A stretch of DNA of 64,000 bases from Algoriphagus sp. A40 (GTDB lineage: Bacteria > Bacteroidota > Bacteroidia > Cytophagales > Cyclobacteriaceae): assembly GCF_002002735.1 (NCBI RefSeq), contig NZ_MUNY01000042.1:124001-188000 (forward strand). Direction: 5' to 3'. The position numbers and the translations under genes are program-made. Shown one piece after another: positions 10,601 to 18,004 of this stretch. The notes under the pieces are model-generated. The model had not been told where the DNA came from. It saw only the letters and a list, made by a program, of their open reading frames with translations, and ran no database searches. Within the stretch, counting starts at the first letter, position 1, and each line of letters opens with the position of its first letter.

Positions 10601-10839
10601 GCAAAGGCCATTTCGGGGTCATGGAGGCTAAGTCCGGCTTTTTGGGCAGCAAGGTCAGGTCCGTGGCAGGCGAAGCATTTATCCGACAGGATCGGTTTGA
10701 CGTGGATATTGAAATCAATCGCTTCCGGAAGTTCCTCATAGGCCAAAGCAACCTCCTCCGGGAGATCGGGACTGCAGGAAAAAAGCAGCAAAAACAGGGG
10801 AAGCAAACTCAGTAATCGGGCGTTCATCAATAAATTCAA
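7618..10839 (-). CDS. PSD1/planctomycete cytochrome C lipoprotein (PSCyt1-DUF1549-LamG-DUF1553)
   Basis: A 1073-residue first gene of the operon. It has a lipoprotein signal ending LLLFSC, so the mature protein should be anchored in a membrane facing the periplasm or surface. Domains in order: PSCyt1 cytochrome with CFACH near residue 55; DUF1549 (~160-365) ending in a second heme-type motif, CARCHDHKYDP, near 345; a concanavalin-like LamG insert (~460-640), which often binds glycans; and DUF1553 (~745-1010). The family is abundant in planctomycetes and is associated with degradation of complex polymers; its chemistry is not settled. With the following DUF1501 and cytochrome-LRR genes it forms a tight transcription unit. 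Confidence 0.9.
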   Translation of the reverse strand: MNLLMNARLLSLLPLFLLLFSCSPDLPEEVALAYEELPEAIDFNIHVKPILSDKCFACHGPDLAAQKAGLSLHDPEMAFAGLKESPGKFAIKPGSLNKSELFHRIISDDEEYRMPSIESNLTLTPREKAILIKWIEDGAEYKPHWAFIPPQDQDLPKVKDNSWAKNPIDRFVLAKLEPEKIQPSPEADKEILLRRLSLDLTGLPPSLAEMDVFLADQSPDAYEKQVDRLLNSPHYGEKMAMHWMDIARFADTHGYTVDRYRDASPYRDWVIRAFNQNLTYDKFITDQLAGDLLPNPTKDQLIATAFNRIHPQNMEGGIVEEEFRVEYVVDRTSTMGQAFMALTLGCARCHDHKYDPISQKNFFELSSFFNQVDEAGQISWDDAMPAPTMLLTDTEKDQMLAYLLSQKENGETSLAQVAKEEEAGFQAWLDSKAYQKEASREFPASRKAFFTFDQKSIQNQLNPSQKGMMESSEVKNQPPSYVEGYKGKGVQLNGDMWLNLGGTGVFSRNEPFSVSIWVNIPNTLTHGAIFHKGSGAVLYNWRGYHLSLKDNRLELLMAHTAPYNAITKVTEQDIPRDQWVNLVMIYDGSSKAKGLKVFLNGSEMTAQTTHDNLYKDILFKGGQPGLQVGAVWRGKGLKDALVDEVSVYDLELSPLEVRHISNPDDYKATLAKGADQFTVSEKLDLKKLYLNNHSLAYREKLKAVISQRKAYSDSVEVIPEMMIMRDKAEKRPTYILTRGEYNLHGEEVFPNTPESVLPMKADLPRNRLGLAQWLISPENPLTARVAVNRFWQNYFGKGLVATSGDFGNQGQLPSHPELLDWLALEFQRSGWDVKAMQRLILTSATYRQASIKRPELEEKDPENVLLARGPMVRLSGELIRDNALAASGLLNSEIGGKSVFPYQPEGLWKVNGGNYVQSTGKNLYRRSMYTIWKRSVHHPTLAIFDAPDHSVSVSKRQETNTPLQALALLNDPTFVEVSKVLGEQMLTYPEISEAIKTTFRKVTGRNPHPKELEILLDLRENEYRKFTADRNKLKGWLETGEYRIDPDLDPVQVAANAVTASAIINSDAALTKR

Positions 10840-10996
10840 TGAGCCTTTAAACTACTGGAATTTCAGGGATTATCCCACATGGGGTGTCGGGTATTGAGGG
10901 GAATGAGGGTAAAAAAAGTCCTATCAATACCTCTTCAATTTTCAAAACACTAAAAATCACTCAACCATAAATCGGCGAAATTCCTAAATCAAAAAA

Positions 10997-11797
10997 TCAA
11001 ATCACCCCCTCTGCCAAGCACTTTCCAATCAGTTCTGCAGTATTGGAGCAATTGGTTTTGCTGAGGATGTTTTTCCGGTGAGTACGGGTGGTATGGAAAG
11101 AGATAAAAAGTCTGTCAGATATGGCTTTGGCATTTAATCCCTGGCTCATCAGTTTGACGATTTCCTGTTCCCGCTTGGTTAGCTCCGAACTAAGAGCGGC
11201 TTTTTCTTGATTGGCAAGTTTGGGATCGAAGCGTTCGTGATGGGCTTTGATATTGAAGAATGACTCCTTTCCGTTTAGGCTGACAAAAGAAACCCAATCG
11301 GTGGCCACATTGCCCAAGTGGCTGATATCGGTATGGATGACAAAGGCATGATCCATAATTCCTGAATCGGAAACCGAAAGCGCGGTGGACTGTATCATCA
11401 TGGTCTGGACCCTCTCATTCGGACCCTTGCATCGATAAGTATAAATGATCTTGTAGGAAAGTAGGTCATCGTTGTCTTTGAAATACTGCATAAACTCATG
11501 GATGATTTTTTCCTTTTTTACAATTACCTCAATCTCTTTGGGTAAGGCTGCTTTTAGAAGGGTATCCATTGTAGCTTGTTCTACCCTAATGCCTGCCACC
11601 TTTTCGACATTGGGATGGATAAAGTCGAGGCTGAAATCATTTAGGTTTAGGATGTAATAGTAAGAATGTCCCGGTGCGCACATATTGGCAATGTGGTGGA
11701 ATTGGTCGCTGGGATTATACTTGCTGAATTTGCTCAGTTGGGAGGAATACTCCTTTTTCCAAAAATGCATAATATCGTTGGACGAAAAATCTTTCAT
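10997..11797 (-). CDS. PAS-like sensor with LuxR-type HTH transcription regulator
   Basis: A 266-residue protein. Residues ~30-185 look like a PAS fold (HSYYYILNLNDFSLDFIHPN at its start). The last ~65 residues are a GerE/LuxR helix-turn-helix with the standard LTKREQEIVKLMSQGLNAKA opening and a recognition helix around TTRTHRKNILSK. No receiver domain is present, so it is not a standard two-component response regulator. This architecture is common in Bacteroidota as a single-component regulator. The gene stands alone, 117 bases downstream of the lipase gene on the same strand. The ligand and targets are unknown. Confidence 0.85.
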   Translation of the reverse strand: MKDFSSNDIMHFWKKEYSSQLSKFSKYNPSDQFHHIANMCAPGHSYYYILNLNDFSLDFIHPNVEKVAGIRVEQATMDTLLKAALPKEIEVIVKKEKIIHEFMQYFKDNDDLLSYKIIYTYRCKGPNERVQTMMIQSTALSVSDSGIMDHAFVIHTDISHLGNVATDWVSFVSLNGKESFFNIKAHHERFDPKLANQEKAALSSELTKREQEIVKLMSQGLNAKAISDRLFISFHTTRTHRKNILSKTNCSNTAELIGKCLAEGVI

Positions 11798-11914
11798 TGG
11801 TTTTAAATAAAAATGTAACTAATACTAACGATAGTATCGGTAAAGTCCAATACTTTAAAAAATTATTATTGAATATATCCATTAAAAATAGTCTTAGTCC
11901 TTCTTGAGAAATGC
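11798..11914. other. Short intergenic region with a 6-bp-stem palindrome
   Basis: Upstream of the LuxR-type gene is the palindrome ATACTAACGATAGTAT (around 11822-11838), with a 6-bp stem and 4-base loop. It could be an operator for the regulator, but nothing else supports this. Confidence 0.35.
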
Positions 11915-13303
11915 TTAATCGATCATCTTCCTAATAATTCCCTGACGTCGGCTGGCAATTAAATCCAAATCTGGTACTTTCCTATTCAGTGCACCTTCAA
12001 AAAATGTTTGTAAAAAATCCACAGTCGCGAGGTGGGTCCTCCTTGGAATATCACCAATCCCAAAGATTCGACCAGCAAGAATTCGGGAAGGAAATGCCAA
12101 AAAGAGCGGCGCATCTGTAAAGCTATAATGATCTGCTTCAGCTATTTCGAACCGGTATCCTCCACCGAATTGCCTGAAAAAAAACCGGTTGCCAGCCTCA
12201 TACCGCTTATACCGATCCGGATCGTCCTTGTTACTTTCCAGTAATAAAAACGGGCGTGGCCCATCCGGTTTAGGCAATTCTCCATAAAGCGTACCGTCAA
12301 TATTAGCAGCAGCCTTAATCCGTGAATCATGTGCCATCGCCACTGCAGCAGTTGTCCCACCCAAAGAATGGCCCGTAATGCCAATCAAGTCTTGATCCAG
12401 GGAAGAGAAAAAACCATTGGAAGCTTCCTCCTCACTGCCGATTTGATCCAGCACAAACCGGACATCTGCCAGGCGGGTTTGGAGTCGGACTTCCATAAAC
12501 TGAAGCAAATCCGGGTCATCCTTGTGGTACACTTCTATTGGTGTGGCCAGCTTCCCTCCGGCAAGTTGGGTAAGCGCTGCTTCGTAAGGATGGTCGAGAC
12601 ACAAAACCACGAAACCCTTGCTGGAAAGGCCAATAGCCAAACTGGTATAAAAGGCACGGGAGGCGCCATTTCCGGTCAAAAACAAAATAACCGGCCATTT
12701 CTTTTTGGCTTTGGAAACCGGAGAATCCAGGATAGCATACGTGTTGATCTGATCAAAATGGTTCAACAAAAAGCTGGGTAGCCCACTGACCATTGGAGGC
12801 AAATGGTCCAATCCGTCCAAATAAACCGAAGGATTTCCCTGGTGGTCGGGGTCTGCAGGATACCATGCCTGAACTACAACATTTCTCCTGTCCAGGGGAT
12901 CCGCGGTCAAAGGTTCGTCCCGCGAAGGATCAAACCAGCGGAATATTTTAGTACCGACTTGAAAATTCCCAGTGGGCTCAGTCAATTTTGGAACTGGAAG
13001 AAAAACAGACCAGCTTAACAGTAAAGCCACACTCAAAAATTGCAGGCTGATCTTAAATACCATGCCCGAATTAATCCATGTGCTATGCTTGAAGGAAAAG
13101 GCTTTTCCCAAAAAGAGCAAAAGCAACAAATAAGCAGGAAGGAATTGCCAATAAAGGCCCGAGAGCAGGATTTGTCCAATCGACAGCAAAAGGACCAGCC
13201 CCAAAAGTGGCCGAAAAATGTTCTCTATCATATTTGGCTTAATCACCAAAGTCAAGGACGTAGCCAAAATCCCGAGAAGAAGAAGTAGGTCTATCGTATT
13301 CAT
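11915..13303 (-). CDS. Membrane-anchored alpha/beta hydrolase, platelet-activating-factor acetylhydrolase-like
   Basis: A 462-residue protein. The first ~105 residues contain three to four hydrophobic helices. The rest is an alpha/beta hydrolase resembling PAF-acetylhydrolase/chlorophyllase-type lipases. It has VILFLTGNG as the oxyanion strand, GHSLGG with the nucleophile near Ser311, and DHYSF supplying a probable catalytic His near residue 400. An acidic residue of the triad probably lies in AANIDGT (~335-340). The likely role is hydrolysis of short acyl esters of lipids at the inner-membrane surface. Substrate and partner are unknown. The next gene downstream is the PAS-LuxR regulator. Confidence 0.8.
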   Translation of the reverse strand: MNTIDLLLLLGILATSLTLVIKPNMIENIFRPLLGLVLLLSIGQILLSGLYWQFLPAYLLLLLFLGKAFSFKHSTWINSGMVFKISLQFLSVALLLSWSVFLPVPKLTEPTGNFQVGTKIFRWFDPSRDEPLTADPLDRRNVVVQAWYPADPDHQGNPSVYLDGLDHLPPMVSGLPSFLLNHFDQINTYAILDSPVSKAKKKWPVILFLTGNGASRAFYTSLAIGLSSKGFVVLCLDHPYEAALTQLAGGKLATPIEVYHKDDPDLLQFMEVRLQTRLADVRFVLDQIGSEEEASNGFFSSLDQDLIGITGHSLGGTTAAVAMAHDSRIKAAANIDGTLYGELPKPDGPRPFLLLESNKDDPDRYKRYEAGNRFFFRQFGGGYRFEIAEADHYSFTDAPLFLAFPSRILAGRIFGIGDIPRRTHLATVDFLQTFFEGALNRKVPDLDLIASRRQGIIRKMID

Positions 13304-13499
13304 CCTTTCGTGCGCAGTGTCAGTTTGGGATCCCTAGGTTCCATATTTTTTTGAATTCCGCTTACAAAATCAATTTTTCTATAGGAAATGAAATTGGGAA
13401 GTCAGCATTTTCCCCAATGAACAATTCCAATAACAAACTATTTTTCAATACTTTAGCGAACATTTTTAAATCAAACCATTTTAATCTAAAACACAAACT

Positions 13500-14261
13500 A
13501 TGGAACTTTTAAAAAAAGGCAGCACCGGACAAAATGTAAGTGCGCTGCAACTGTTGCTCCAGGAATTGGACTACAATGTGCCAGTGACTGGCGTATTTGA
13601 CACCGCCACCTTTAATGCCATTCGGACATTTCAGGCTGGGCATTTGGACAAAAACGGCACTCCTCTAGAGATTGATGGAAAAGTCGGGCAGATCACCATG
13701 TGGGCTCTTCAAAATCCCCGGGCCAAAATCGCCACTACTGGCACCGATTATACCATTATGCCGGGACCTGACAAAGGAGGCCATCCTACGGGAAGGTTGG
13801 CACTGCAATTTGCCATCGAAGAACTGAAAGCTGGGGCTGGTGAAATCGGAGGAAACAACAAAGGAATGTGGGTGAAGAAATATATGCAACCATCTGGCTT
13901 AGGAGAAGGCGAAAGCTGGTGTGCAGGTTTTTTAAGTTGGTGCTTCCTACAGGCTGCAGGCGGAGACAAATCAAGAATGCCCTTCCGATATTCTGCAGGT
14001 GCCAGGGATATCTTCAACCAGTTTAAGGCCAAAGGCATGCATTTTCTCGGAACTGAAAATGGATTTATCCCCCAACCGGGAGATATCGTAGCCTGGTGGC
14101 GGGTAAGTTTACCTTCAGGAAAAGGCCATATTGGAATTGTCCATCATTATGAAGATGGATTTATCTATACCATTGAAGGCAATAAAGCCGCCAATGTTGC
14201 CGGATTTGCCTACGTGAAAACAAGGCTTGATAAGGTTTTGGGGTATGGAAGGGTAAGGTAA
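13500..14261 (+). CDS. Peptidoglycan-binding domain plus CHAP/NlpC-like amidase
   Basis: A 253-residue protein. Residues ~4-65 are a PG_binding_1 domain (LLKKGSTGQNVSALQLLLQE). Residues ~95-250 match the TIGR02594/CHAP-type cysteine amidase fold: a catalytic Cys in ESWCAGFLSW (~140) and His in GKGHIGIVHHYE (~215). It probably cleaves peptide cross-links of peptidoglycan. There is no signal peptide or membrane segment, which is odd for a cell-wall enzyme and recalls phage-type endolysins or secreted effectors, though no phage genes are nearby. The ATG follows an A-rich leader, and a 200-base region upstream separates it from the divergent lipase gene. Confidence 0.82.
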   Translation: MELLKKGSTGQNVSALQLLLQELDYNVPVTGVFDTATFNAIRTFQAGHLDKNGTPLEIDGKVGQITMWALQNPRAKIATTGTDYTIMPGPDKGGHPTGRLALQFAIEELKAGAGEIGGNNKGMWVKKYMQPSGLGEGESWCAGFLSWCFLQAAGGDKSRMPFRYSAGARDIFNQFKAKGMHFLGTENGFIPQPGDIVAWWRVSLPSGKGHIGIVHHYEDGFIYTIEGNKAANVAGFAYVKTRLDKVLGYGRVR

Positions 14262-14558
14262 GATGAGTATCCGCAATAGTTCATATCGAACCTTTTGAGA
14301 TGAAAATGATGCGGATTCTCGTCCGATAGCTATCGGACCACGGCCAACAGTCCACTGTCCACAGCCGCTTCAATTGTTCCACTATCCATTCTATGTTTGG
14401 AGACGTGCAGTTAAGCGAATCCCCATAAAAGGTAATATTTTGGGCTTTTCTTCCTGTACTTTCAATATTGATTTTAGGTCTTGATCGCTTCGATGAATTA
14501 TCGATAAGGGTGGTAGCTCAGGCGAATTTGCAGTTTCGAAGCCAGGCTGCCACCCTTT
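14262..14558. other. Intergenic region with a perfect 18-bp palindrome and a terminator-like hairpin
   Basis: The palindrome at 14321-14338 (GTCCGATAGCTATCGGAC) is perfect but has no T-tract. The hairpin at 14506-14557 is listed separately. I see no gene here. Confidence 0.6.
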
Positions 14559-14562
14559 TCAT
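14506..14562. terminator. Terminator-like hairpin between convergent genes
   Basis: The arms AAGGGTGGTAGC and GCTGCCACCCTT form a 12-bp stem with one G-T pair around a ~28-base loop. A TTTTC tract follows on the plus strand. It overlaps the stop codon of the reductase gene and could end transcription of the amidase gene. Confidence 0.5.
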
Positions 14563-15104
14563 TTCTTGTATTTCAGTATTACTCCCCCTGTCGAAAGCTG
14601 ATGGGTGGAATCGAGTGTTAACTTTTTTGGAAATCCACCCTGCGTGAACAGAGGCCGCCCGCTTCCCAAAATTACCGGGGCTACTCCGATGCGGTATTCG
14701 TCAAACAGATTCGCGTTTATTAAAGCCTCCGAGAGGTTGGCGCTACCGAATACATACAAGTCTTTTCCGTCTTCTTCTTTAAGTCTGGCAATTTCGACAG
14801 CAGCATTTTCCTTAATCAATCTACTATTATTCCAGTCTGCTGAAGTCAATGTTTTGGAAAAAACAAGCTTTGGGATGCTGTTCATCAAGTCAGCGATTTC
14901 TCCTTTTGCCTCTTTCCAATAGGCTGCCATTCCTTCATAAGTGATCCGCCCAAATACCAGGTAGTCCGCTGAGTTCAATTGGGCTATACTGATTTTTTCA
15001 AGCTCATCTCCCCAGATAAATTCATGAAAAGACAAGTCCCAATTTTGGTTACCCTCAAAATAACCGTCCAGGGTCATGACATTCCACATGATCAATTTTC
15101 TCAT
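14559..15104 (-). CDS. Dihydrofolate-reductase-family (RibD C-terminal) protein
   Basis: A 181-residue protein of the RibD_C/DHFR-like family, seen from MRKLIMWNVMTLDGYFEG at the start, DYLVFGRITYEGMAAYW in the middle (~50-65) and KDLYVFGSANLSEALI (~115). The family binds NADPH and reduces pterin- or pyrimidine-like substrates, but stand-alone members of this clade are mostly uncharacterised. It is a single cytoplasmic gene, convergent with the peptidoglycan amidase gene. It is not the essential folate enzyme FolA as far as the sequence shows. Confidence 0.82.
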   Translation of the reverse strand: MRKLIMWNVMTLDGYFEGNQNWDLSFHEFIWGDELEKISIAQLNSADYLVFGRITYEGMAAYWKEAKGEIADLMNSIPKLVFSKTLTSADWNNSRLIKENAAVEIARLKEEDGKDLYVFGSANLSEALINANLFDEYRIGVAPVILGSGRPLFTQGGFPKKLTLDSTHQLSTGGVILKYKK

Positions 15105-15353
15105 GACATTTAATTTAGGTTTATGTTCCGATTTATCAATATCGATTTACGAAGTCGGCAATTATTTGGAAGTGACTAAATGGAAAAAAGCAATAGGATC
15201 TATTTTCAATTTAGAAATGCTGAGCATTAAATTGCTTTTGCCTTTTAAGGTTGCTCCCAGAAGTTAAACCTCCAATTCTAAATCCCAGCTTTATCCTGTT
15301 GGTAATTCACGATTTTTCTTCCCAAATTCTAATTGCCAATTTAATTTTTCAGC

Positions 15354-16052
15354 ATGAAAACCAGCTTCATCAGCAACAAACCAATTTCAAAAGGAGAAAG
15401 CATCCAAGGTGCCGAGATCAGGGCTGTTATTTTTGAGTTGATCCGAAAGGATTATCCCGGATTTTCCGCCGAAAGCTACATCTCTCTGGATGAATTGAAC
15501 CTCTATCGAAGGCTGTATCTAACCCAACTCATGGAATTGGAGCGCGGTGAACTTGCCCTGCTGGACCGTGATGTACTGAAAGCAATTCGGGAAAATTCTG
15601 TGATGACAGAAAAAATCGATGATGGAGTCGAACACCAACTGACACTTGGGGAACGCATGGCGGATCGGATCGCTACGTTTGGTGGCAGTTGGACCTTTAT
15701 CATTGTGTTTTTCAGCTTTATTATCCTATGGATGCTCACCAATGCCTACATCCTGATGAGCAGGGCATTTGACCCCTTTCCGTTTATTCTGCTCAATCTG
15801 ATTCTTTCCTGTCTGGCGGCGATTCAAGCACCAATTATTATGATGAGCCAAAACAGACAGGAATCCAAAGACCGGCTGCGGGCCGAGCATGATTACAAAA
15901 TCAACCTGAAAGCCGAACTTGAAATCAAACTTTTAAGTGAAAAAATCGACCATCTCCTGGTGCATCAAAACAAAAAACTACTTGAAATACAGGAAGTTCA
16001 GGTGGATTACTTAGAAGATTTGCTGAAGAAGATGAACGAGAAGAATTCCTGA
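15354..16052 (+). CDS. DUF1003 membrane protein
   Basis: A 232-residue protein. The DUF1003 core spans about residues 85-200. It contains LGERMADRIATFGGSWTFII leading into two hydrophobic helices (~115-135 and ~145-165), and then AIQAPIIMMSQNRQESKDR. The C-terminal ~45 residues are a charged helix, probably coiled coil. DUF1003 proteins are inner-membrane proteins of unknown function, sometimes annotated as cyclic nucleotide-binding-associated. The ATG at 15354 fits the domain; earlier in-frame starts would add unsupported sequence. It stands alone, convergent with the SusC/SusD operon. Confidence 0.8.
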   Translation: MKTSFISNKPISKGESIQGAEIRAVIFELIRKDYPGFSAESYISLDELNLYRRLYLTQLMELERGELALLDRDVLKAIRENSVMTEKIDDGVEHQLTLGERMADRIATFGGSWTFIIVFFSFIILWMLTNAYILMSRAFDPFPFILLNLILSCLAAIQAPIIMMSQNRQESKDRLRAEHDYKINLKAELEIKLLSEKIDHLLVHQNKKLLEIQEVQVDYLEDLLKKMNEKNS

Positions 16053-16191
16053 TCATCAACGGTGATTTCTACAGAATTCATAGGAAAAAACACCGGATCA
16101 AGTGATAATGATTTCCTATAACCCTAAGCGTTGAGATAGAATTTGACCATGGGCAAACCCGTTTCATTCCAGAAAAAACAGCCAGAAATAG

Positions 16192-16226
16192 CCACAAAAA
16201 AACCGGGGAAGAAAATCTCCCCCGGT
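16192..16226 (-). terminator. Rho-independent terminator of the SusC-SusD operon
   Basis: On the minus strand an ACCGGGG/CCCCGGT stem around a ~11-base loop is followed directly by TTTTTTT. It lies 58 bases past the SusD stop codon. Confidence 0.8.
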
Positions 16227-16283
16227 AAATTGAACTAACTAAACCTGTTTAATTTTTGGGCCAGAATAATCCGGATTTAAATT

Positions 16284-17975
16284 TTACCAAGGTTTGTTGG
16301 TACCCTGGATGATCCATGGCTTAGACCACTGGTTGTTTGGACCGATTTCGGAACCATACTCAGAAACTTGCAAGCGACCAACAGCTGTGGCTACTTCTTC
16401 ATTGTTGAAGTTCAGTTCATTGTTGCCATAAGGGAATCTTACTGGCATCACTGGCTCCATTGAAGCAGGACCAACTTTGAAATCAGGCAAACCTGTACGT
16501 CTGTAATCAAACCAAGCTTCAGAAGCTGAAGTCCAGCTAGCAATCCACTTTTGAGTCAGGATTTGCTTCGCAGTGCCATCGAATGCTACACCAGGCTGAG
16601 CGAGGTAAGCTGCAGATCCACTGGAAACTCCCCAAGCTTTCAAGGAAGCGTTGATTCCATTTTCGTAATGGGTCTTAGCTGCACCTACTGTATAACCTTT
16701 TGTAGCAGCTTCTGCCAGGATAAAGCTTACTTCAGCAGCAGAGATAATTCTTGCTTTCAAAAGATCACCTTTAGCTGCTCTGAACACATCACCGATCTGG
16801 GAAACGTGCTGGTTTTCCAGCTGCTGACCAGGAGTCGGGTTAAGGTTGTGAGCAGAAGGGTTGATCAAACCTGTAGGAAGACCTACATATTCTCTGGTAT
16901 CCAACTTATAACCCAATTTTTCTGGGTTGTAGTGGCGGGTAAACTTGTTGCCTGCAGCAATTTCTTTCAAATATTGCTCATCGCCCAAGGATACAACACC
17001 GTTTTGGATTACACCATTTTTACGGATAAAAGGATCAGTTGCTGTTGCAAGAGTCAAATCCTCAACCCATCGGCAGTGAACCGGTCTAAACCAAACTTTC
17101 AATCTTGGATCATTGGTTGCCAACATCGGATCCAGCAAGGTATTAGCTGGTTTCAATCTTCTGAAGTTTGAACCTGCATCAAAGGATGTGGCTGTAGGCC
17201 AAGAATCACCTGCAGAAGCTCCCAAATAAGCTAGGGTCACATCTTCAGAAGCGTCTGTGATGTAGATTCCTGAGCTATAGATCGCTTCAATACCAGGCTT
17301 TGCAATCTCCGGCAATTTGTCAGAGATTCTCAGGTAGTATCTCAACAACAAGGAGTTGGTGAATTTCTGCCAACGGACAGCATTACCTCCGAAATAGACA
17401 TCGTACTGAGGGATCACGTTGGTTGAAGGAGTGCTTGCAAAAATTGCAGCTGCAGCCTTCAAGTCTTCGATTATTCCTTTGTAGATCACTTCCTGGGAAT
17501 CATAGATTGGAAACTGATATTCCAACTCAGCTTTTGAACCCTGAAGTGCATAGGTATAAGGTGCATCTCCCCAAAGGTCAGTCACCATTCCAAACAGGAA
17601 GGACTTCATTGTCAGGCCGATAGCCTTGTGGAAATCAGAACCAACCTCTTCAGATCTTTTGATCAGGAACTCATTGGTTCTCAACATTGAGTAGTAACCG
17701 TTCCAATCAGAAGGGCCCCATGCGTAACTGTTGTGACCACTGAACCAGCCGTCTTTTTGGGTATGCTGTACCACACCGGCTATGTCCTGATATCCCAGGT
17801 TTGTTACGTTCAATGCGGCGCCTACCATGACAGTCGGCATCAGCATATTCACGTTGGCGTCTGCCGGTGAAACCCCATTGGGGTTGTTGTTGACTTCATC
17901 TAAACTTTCACAGCTCCCGAATGCGATCAGGGTGGCCAGGGAAAGTACTTTGGTATGTTTTATCCAATTTTTCAT
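16284..17975 (-). CDS. SusD/RagB-like outer-membrane lipoprotein
   Basis: A 563-residue protein with a lipoprotein signal (LIAFGSC, Cys22), of the SusD_like-2 type. It shows the tetratricopeptide-rich helical core, GYQDIAGVVQHTQKDG near residue 60 and a C-terminal WFDYRRTGLPDF segment typical of the family. SusD proteins form the lid over a SusC channel and bind the nutrient at the cell surface. The gene follows the SusC gene by 29 bases and is closed by a terminator. No glycoside hydrolase or lyase is linked, so the ligand cannot be named; peptides are possible as well as glycans. Confidence 0.92.
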   Translation of the reverse strand: MKNWIKHTKVLSLATLIAFGSCESLDEVNNNPNGVSPADANVNMLMPTVMVGAALNVTNLGYQDIAGVVQHTQKDGWFSGHNSYAWGPSDWNGYYSMLRTNEFLIKRSEEVGSDFHKAIGLTMKSFLFGMVTDLWGDAPYTYALQGSKAELEYQFPIYDSQEVIYKGIIEDLKAAAAIFASTPSTNVIPQYDVYFGGNAVRWQKFTNSLLLRYYLRISDKLPEIAKPGIEAIYSSGIYITDASEDVTLAYLGASAGDSWPTATSFDAGSNFRRLKPANTLLDPMLATNDPRLKVWFRPVHCRWVEDLTLATATDPFIRKNGVIQNGVVSLGDEQYLKEIAAGNKFTRHYNPEKLGYKLDTREYVGLPTGLINPSAHNLNPTPGQQLENQHVSQIGDVFRAAKGDLLKARIISAAEVSFILAEAATKGYTVGAAKTHYENGINASLKAWGVSSGSAAYLAQPGVAFDGTAKQILTQKWIASWTSASEAWFDYRRTGLPDFKVGPASMEPVMPVRFPYGNNELNFNNEEVATAVGRLQVSEYGSEIGPNNQWSKPWIIQGTNKPW

Positions 17976-18004
17976 AGTCTCTTAAATTTAATTGAGCGAA
18001 TGGA

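Noticed and set aside
9106..10815. A 569-codon open frame on the plus strand opposite the PSD1 gene
   Set aside because: It is wholly antisense to a gene with clear domains, has no recognisable motif, and such frames arise from codon bias.
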